DNA of 64,000 nt, taken from Dryomyza anilis (Eukaryota; Arthropoda; Insecta; Diptera; Dryomyzidae). Below the pieces are notes generated by a model. That model saw only the letters and a program-made list of their open reading frames with translations. It made no database searches and was not told the DNA's origin. Within the stretch, counting starts at the first letter, position 1. Every line of letters begins with the position of its first letter. The position numbers were made by a program, and so were the translations under genes. Of this stretch, positions 59,337 to 64,000 are shown piece after piece. The stretch is taken from contig OX638132.1 in the NCBI GenBank assembly GCA_951804985.1, positions 25,812,440 through 25,876,439 on the forward strand, read 5' to 3'.

Positions 59337-59499
59337 ATAAATTCATACAATTTAACGGAATTGAAAAGTTAGCTGTGTTGTTACTTTGTGAATTTGAATA
59401 CGAAAGTTCCAAATTTACAGGCGAAAGTCACACTACCAAAGTACCATTTATTAGAATGCGAGTAATATCACTTTCGAATCGCATTACAGAGTAATCCCT
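59258..59499. mobile_element. MITE with GGGGTTACT...GCGATTCGAAAG ends
   Basis: GGGTTACTATGTATCGCGAT and TTCGAAAG at the left are inverted at the right as CTTTCGAATCGCATTACAGA and GTAATCCC. The terminal repeats are about 28 bp. Its left end is duplicated at 59092. Confidence 0.65.
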
Positions 59500-59892
59500 C
59501 AGGACTCTATCGACTGATCATGACCATTTTCAATTTCAGTACAGGTATTCAGGAAATTTATTGATGGAGCTCGTTTCGTTTTTCTGTAGTCTTTATTTCA
59601 AAAGACTGACGTACAGACAGAAAGCACTACGGAGAAACGCACTGGTACTAGATTATGTGCGTGACTGGTTTCTCCTAGTTTTGCTACTTGTATATGAAAC
59701 CCACGGGCAACTTTAATATGACGTTCTCCTTGGGAGGATTGAATTAATGGCACATGCAGACCTTTAGAGCTATCACAGAAGTAGTCTTCTCGATCCTTTT
59801 TTTAGTCGGTACCAATGGTACTGCTATAATAAAAAACCGTCTCCTTACTGCATACCTTTGGACTAGAATAGGAAGAAGTGCTATTTTCACCA

Positions 59893-60589
59893 CACAGAAA
59901 AAAAAAATCGTTAGTATAGCCAAAAGGTACATCAAGATAATCAAATTATTGCTAAAACTGCGCCGACTAAATTATTAATTGTATTAGCGTATACATTCTT
60001 CATATTAGCAATCGCATTTGCTGGCAACAACTATGTGTATTCGCATACCGCGTTGATGTTATAGCAGTGCGTGGTCGCTATAACAGTGCGTGGTGTTTAT
60101 TCGTGTACTCGCTTACAGCGCTGGTGAATTTAGTGGAATTCGTGAAATTATTGGAATTCGCTTAGAATTAGAATTTTTAGTTGGCGGTTGGCGCGCATTT
60201 GGTTCATGTCAAAAGAAACGCTTATAGAGTTTGATCTTACTCTAATGGTGTCGTTGAAAATGATGATGATGGCAATAGTTGCATATTTAATTGTTCTTCA
60301 TCATCAGAAAAGTATATTTCTTATATACTTTCACAAGAATTTATATTATTTTTTTTTAATAAACTAAAAAAGAATTATAAGAATAATGTGAAAATACAAA
60401 ATTGCTTTTAAAACGTCGCCCATACCAATTAAATAATTTGCTACTTAAGCAAAATCATTTATTGGTATATTTTTGGACGCAAATAACATTTTTAGCGAAT
60501 GTGTTTGCTCAATACATGAATATGGCAAAAAATGAATGGTGTACAATTAATTTTGATTGCTGTATTTACGTCGATTATTTTTTTCTGTG
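59893..60589 (-). mobile_element. CACAGAAAA element, longest copy (697 bp)
   Basis: It begins CACAGAAAAAAAAAATCG and ends CGATTATTTTTTTCTGTG, inverse to each other. Parts match 35817-36092, 38575-38779 and 10850-11180, so those look like deletion derivatives or fragments. It has no transposase frame. Confidence 0.75.
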
Positions 60590-61996
60590 CAGACACGTGA
60601 TGGGTAATTTTACAGCAATTGACAACTATTCCCGCAGGGATACCTTTGCAATAGAACAATGAAAAATCCTATTTTCACCAATAATGGGATAGATAATTTT
60701 AGATCAATTTACTCCTGACTACGGAGAAACGAATTGATACTAGACTAGGTGCCTGGTTCCTCGGATATAATGACCTGGTCCTAGTTCTATCAATAGCAGG
60801 GGTGAATTAACACCCCAGGCAGACATTTAGATCTATAAGATAACTGTCTGTGATTTTTAGAGCAATTTATACCATTTTCCCGCAAGAGGACTGGCTAAGA
60901 AGGTGACGCTAAAATGGAAGATATATTTTTTCTATCTAACATGCTTTTAACAGAGTGGTATAAGAAAAATACTGCGTTAAAAGGAAAGAAAATTATATTT
61001 AAAATAAAAACATGTATTTGATTTGCGTTTAAAAGTTTTACAATATATATGTTGTCGTTTTTATAAAAAATTTGACTACATTTGTAATCAAAATAACTAT
61101 ATATTTTTTATATAAATATATATATAAAAGTTCCTAAATATGCAGATAAAATGATACAACTGCATTTAATTTACTACATTATGTAATTGTGTAAATGAAA
61201 ATACTTGTCTTTGACTATATTCTGTATAGATTTAAAAGTTTAAAAAATTTATTACTACATTCAACATTTATTTAAAGCAAAATAATCTATTTATTCTTTC
61301 AAAAATATTGTTATAAATACTTGATAAAGTATTTCAAAAAATTAAATTTACCTGATGATGGTAGAAGTAGAAGTTTAATTTTATCAGTTCGGACGACTCA
61401 AATAAAACACCTAAGTTCAGCTTTCAATTGCTTCATTCATGTTGGTAACTGCACATATTCGCAGTTGTCAGTCTTTAAATATTTTAAATACAGAAACAAA
61501 TACATACTACAGTTTATGCAGTAAACCAATTACTAATACATAGTGTAGTAAAATTATTTGACTCGATACAAATGAATTTAAAACCATTTAGTTTAAACAC
61601 ATTTTTTCAAAACAAATACATAAATGTATTAATTTTTACTACATTCTACATTTGTTTAGTGTAGAAAGCATTTAGCATAGCATTAGAGCTAAAAATAAAA
61701 CTTCATAAAATAAGCATTAGCTATATTTTTAAATATTGAAACCCTATAACTAGCTGCCCAACGATCAATTGAACATTACATAAAAATGACTTTATCTAAT
61801 ATTTTGCATGCCTCACTGCGAATCTCAAAGACTTGGGATGCACGGATCTGGGATGTCGTCATGTGCAAAAGACACTAAAATACATCGTGTGGGTCTAAAA
61901 GACTAACGAACAACATGAACTCAACAACAAGCGATTTTATTTATTAAACACTGCAAGAATTATACTCATCGATCTTTATTTTTCGCAATGCCATAG

Positions 61997-62184
61997 GTCG
62001 CGGCGCCGCCATGATCATCGAATCACTGCTGCTCTTCTATCACATCAACTGCTTCAAGTGTTGCGTGTGTCATGTGCAACTGGGTGACGGACTCAACGGA
62101 ACCGATGTGCGCGTGCGCAACCACAAGCTGCACTGTCAGAACTGCTACTCCAGTGACGATGGCATCAAGTTTAGCTGTGTCTGA
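61997..62184 (+). CDS. smash: smash last coding exon (LIM domain, C-terminus)
   Basis: The acceptor is AATGCCATAG and the phase-1 join restores G|GT. It encodes GRGAAMIIESLLLFYHINCF and the second zinc module. Together with exon 8 the ligands follow C-x2-C-x19-H-x2-C-x2-C-x2-C-x21-C-x2-C (residues 1690-1747), a complete LIM consensus. RGAAMIIESL and VRVRNHKLHC are characteristic of the LMO7/LIMCH1 LIM domain. The stop is TGA at 62182-62184. The last residues FSCV end in S-x-V, a class I PDZ-binding pattern, which would suit a partner of the PDZ protein Bazooka; that link is inference. Confidence 0.95.
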
Positions 62185-62935
62185 GCTTTTGTTTGTTTTT
62201 TTTTTTTTGCTTTTTGCACAGAACAAAAATATTAAAATTCTTTAAATGTTGTGCAAACAGGTTTTATGTTTATGTTGAATGCACATGTTTGACACAATTA
62301 CAATTAAATATATCTGAACATATTTTATGTTTGGAACGAGCATATTCGAAACAACAATAATTGTATTTATGGGCAACAAAAAAACCAAAAGAAAAAAAAA
62401 TAACAGTAGTTAAAAATTTATTAAATTCGCTTAAAGAAGCAGACGACGACAATGACGCTGTTTTTCGTCGTTAAAATCGTATTTTTAAATGTTTACAAAG
62501 TCTAACTGAATGTTTAAATTTTTAAATGGCTCTCTATTTTTTGCATTGCATATAGAATCCCATAAATAAAAAAATATTTACAAAATTTACAATATAAAGA
62601 ATTATAATTAAAAAGAATTTAAATGTTGACATTATTAATTGTTGTTAAAGCTTAACAATCAAAAACAAAAAAATTGTACATTAACTAAATCAAACATTTA
62701 AATTATACATATTGATTTATTTAAAATTGAAATATTTAATATTAACATTTATCTATTAAGTTTGATTAATGAAAAAATTGTATTATTTGTTTATTATTAT
62801 TATATATTATTACTTTGTATATTTTTATCACCTACTCTATGCGCCTTTGAAATATATAAGCTTAAATTATCCAAAACTAATTGTTACCAAATGATGATGA
62901 TAATGATTTTATTGCTGTAAAAATATAAAAATAAA
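62185..62935 (+). terminator. smash: smash 3' UTR with poly(A) signals
   Basis: After the TGA the sequence becomes very AT-rich. AATAAA occurs at 62565-62570 and again at 62930-62935; either could define the cleavage site. A T-run lies at about 62199-62211. The satellite array starts soon after the second signal. Confidence 0.5.
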
Positions 62936-62997
62936 ATATTGATGAAAAATTATTCAAAAATATTTCTATTGTTCAGGAGAAGGATACAAGCATATGG

Positions 62998-64000
62998 TTT
63001 ACATTCCAAATAATCAGATTTCATATGGGATAAAAAGTGCAAAGTTTGACCCCTCTACGACGCTCCGTTTAGTTTCTACAGCCATTTGAAGTTAAAGATG
63101 TGATTTCTCGACTCCTACTTAGTCGATCCCTATGATTTTTATACCAAATAATCTGATTCTATATGGGATAAAAAGTGCAAAGTTTGACGACTCTACGACG
63201 CTCCGTTTAGATTCTACAGCCATTTTAAGTTAAAAAGGTGATTTCTCGACTCATACTTAGTCGACCCCTATGATTTTTATACCAAATAATCAGAGTTTAT
63301 ATGGGATAAAAAGTGCAAAGTTTGACCACACTACAACGCTCCGTTTATATTCTACAGCCATTTGAAGTTAAAGATATGATTTCTCGACTCCTACTTAGTC
63401 GATCCCTATGATTTTTATACCAAATAATCTGATTCTATATGGGATAAAAAGTGCAAAGTTTGACCACTCTACGACGCTCCGTTTAGATTCTACAGCCATT
63501 TGAAGTTAAAGATGTGATTTCTCGACTCCTACTTAGTCGATCCCTATGATTTTTATACCAAATAATCTGATTCTATATGGGATAAAAGGTGCAAAGTTTG
63601 ACGACTCTACGACGCTCCGTTTAGATTCTACAGCCATTTGAAGTTAAAGATGTGATTTCTCGACTCCTACTTAGTCGATCCCTATGATTTTTATACCAAA
63701 TAATCAGAGTTTATATGGGATAAAAAGTGCAAAGTTTGACCACTCTACGACGCTCCGTTTAGATTCTACAGCCATTTGAAGTTAAAGATGTGATTTCTCG
63801 ACTCCTACTTAGTTGATCCCTATGATTTTTATACCAAATAATCAGAGTTTATATGGGATAAAAAGTGCAAAGTTTGACCACTCTACGACGCTCCGTTTAG
63901 ATTCTACAGCCATTTGAAGTTAAAGATGTGATTTCTCGACTCCTACTTAGTCGATCCCTATGATTTTTATACCAAATAATCAGAGTTTACATGGGATAAA
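62998..64000. repeat. 138-bp satellite array, continuing beyond the window
   Basis: The phrase GTGCAAAGTTTGAC recurs with its last base at 63050, 63188, 63326, 63464, 63602, 63740 and 63878, exactly 138 bp apart each time. Seven complete periods are visible and the array is cut by the window end. Units differ by a few substitutions only. Each carries TCGACTCCTACTTAGTCGA, a 6-bp inverted repeat around a 7-nt loop. Confidence 0.95.

Larger units (their letters stand above)
58380..61996 (+). other. Intron 8 (3,617 nt), inside the LIM domain
   Basis: GTAATC to TCGCAATGCCATAG. It contains a tandem duplication with a MITE (58992-59499) and the full CACAGAAAA element (59893-60589). The rest is AT-rich with nothing recognised. 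Confidence 0.8.
23920..62935 (+). other. smash: smash gene span (LMO7/LIMCH1-type LIM scaffold)
   Basis: This is the transcribed region visible in the window, from the last 5' UTR exon to a poly(A) signal at 62930-62935; the promoter is not identified and may lie further upstream. Nine coding exons join in phase to 1,759 residues plus stop. The domain order is a short low-complexity N-terminus, an LMO7/LIMCH1-type helical domain (about residues 130-210), a long disordered region, a coiled coil (about 1270-1325) and a LIM domain (1690-1747). Known for the Drosophila orthologue: it localises to the zonula adherens, binds Bazooka, Canoe and Src42A, and affects planar polarity and bond tension. 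Orthology rests on the LIM sequence and the SRRKR helix; the exon chain is my own reading. Confidence 0.85.

Noticed and set aside
62998..64000. CRISPR array, because of regular spacing
   Set aside because: The whole 138-bp unit is conserved with no unique spacers, and the genome is eukaryotic; this is a satellite.

Overview
The window is nuclear DNA from a higher fly (Diptera). It is AT-rich, with very short introns (63 and 64 nt), glutamine/asparagine/serine-rich open exons written in CAA/CAG/AAC repeats, and many small inverted-repeat transposons. A tephritid-like fruit fly is plausible, but that is inference from style and content, not a species call.

I can support one protein-coding gene, on the + strand from about 23.9 kb to 62.9 kb. 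It is the orthologue of Drosophila smallish (smash), the fly counterpart of vertebrate LMO7/LIMCH1. Its signatures are a basic/acidic helix of the LMO7/LIMCH1 type (WQN...LDSWKSSRRKR), a coiled coil, and a C-terminal LIM zinc finger with all eight ligands, split by an intron. Splice sites read by eye give nine coding exons (24375-24641, 30426-30632, 37073-37215, 37279-37435, 38835-40082, 54991-56470, 56726-58085, 58150-58379, 61997-62184). All phases match: 5,280 nt, 1,759 residues plus stop. In Drosophila, Smash is an adherens-junction scaffold that binds Bazooka/Par-3, Canoe/Afadin and the kinase Src42A, and it controls planar polarity and tension.

The gene appears to have two alternative ends. 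A consensus donor at 40083 lies inside an open frame that continues 2,979 nt to a stop at 43062-43064. Using the donor gives the LIM form. Reading through gives a predicted 1,667-residue form without the coiled coil and LIM domain, whose private tail carries a duplicated 46-residue motif. The exon near 55 kb may also serve as the start of a shorter LIM-containing form.

Layout. Positions 1-23.9 kb hold no convincing coding exon. They contain two dense clusters of the hexamer GTATCT/AGATAC (0.46-1.35 and 16.8-20.2 kb), a 17-bp minisatellite (3.5-4.4 kb), a perfect 16-bp hairpin (4.57 kb), a strand-asymmetric degenerate repeat (4.6-8.4 kb) and several inverted-repeat elements. Positions 23.9-43.1 kb hold the 5' UTR, the first five coding exons and repeat-laden introns. 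Positions 43.1-55 kb are a 12-kb stretch of tRNA-derived SINE-like units and MITE families, some nested. Positions 55-62.2 kb hold the C-terminal exons. A 138-bp satellite array begins about 800 bp after the stop codon and runs off the window end.

All exon boundaries, element limits and family relations come from reading the sequence. No alignment, RNA or database evidence was available.
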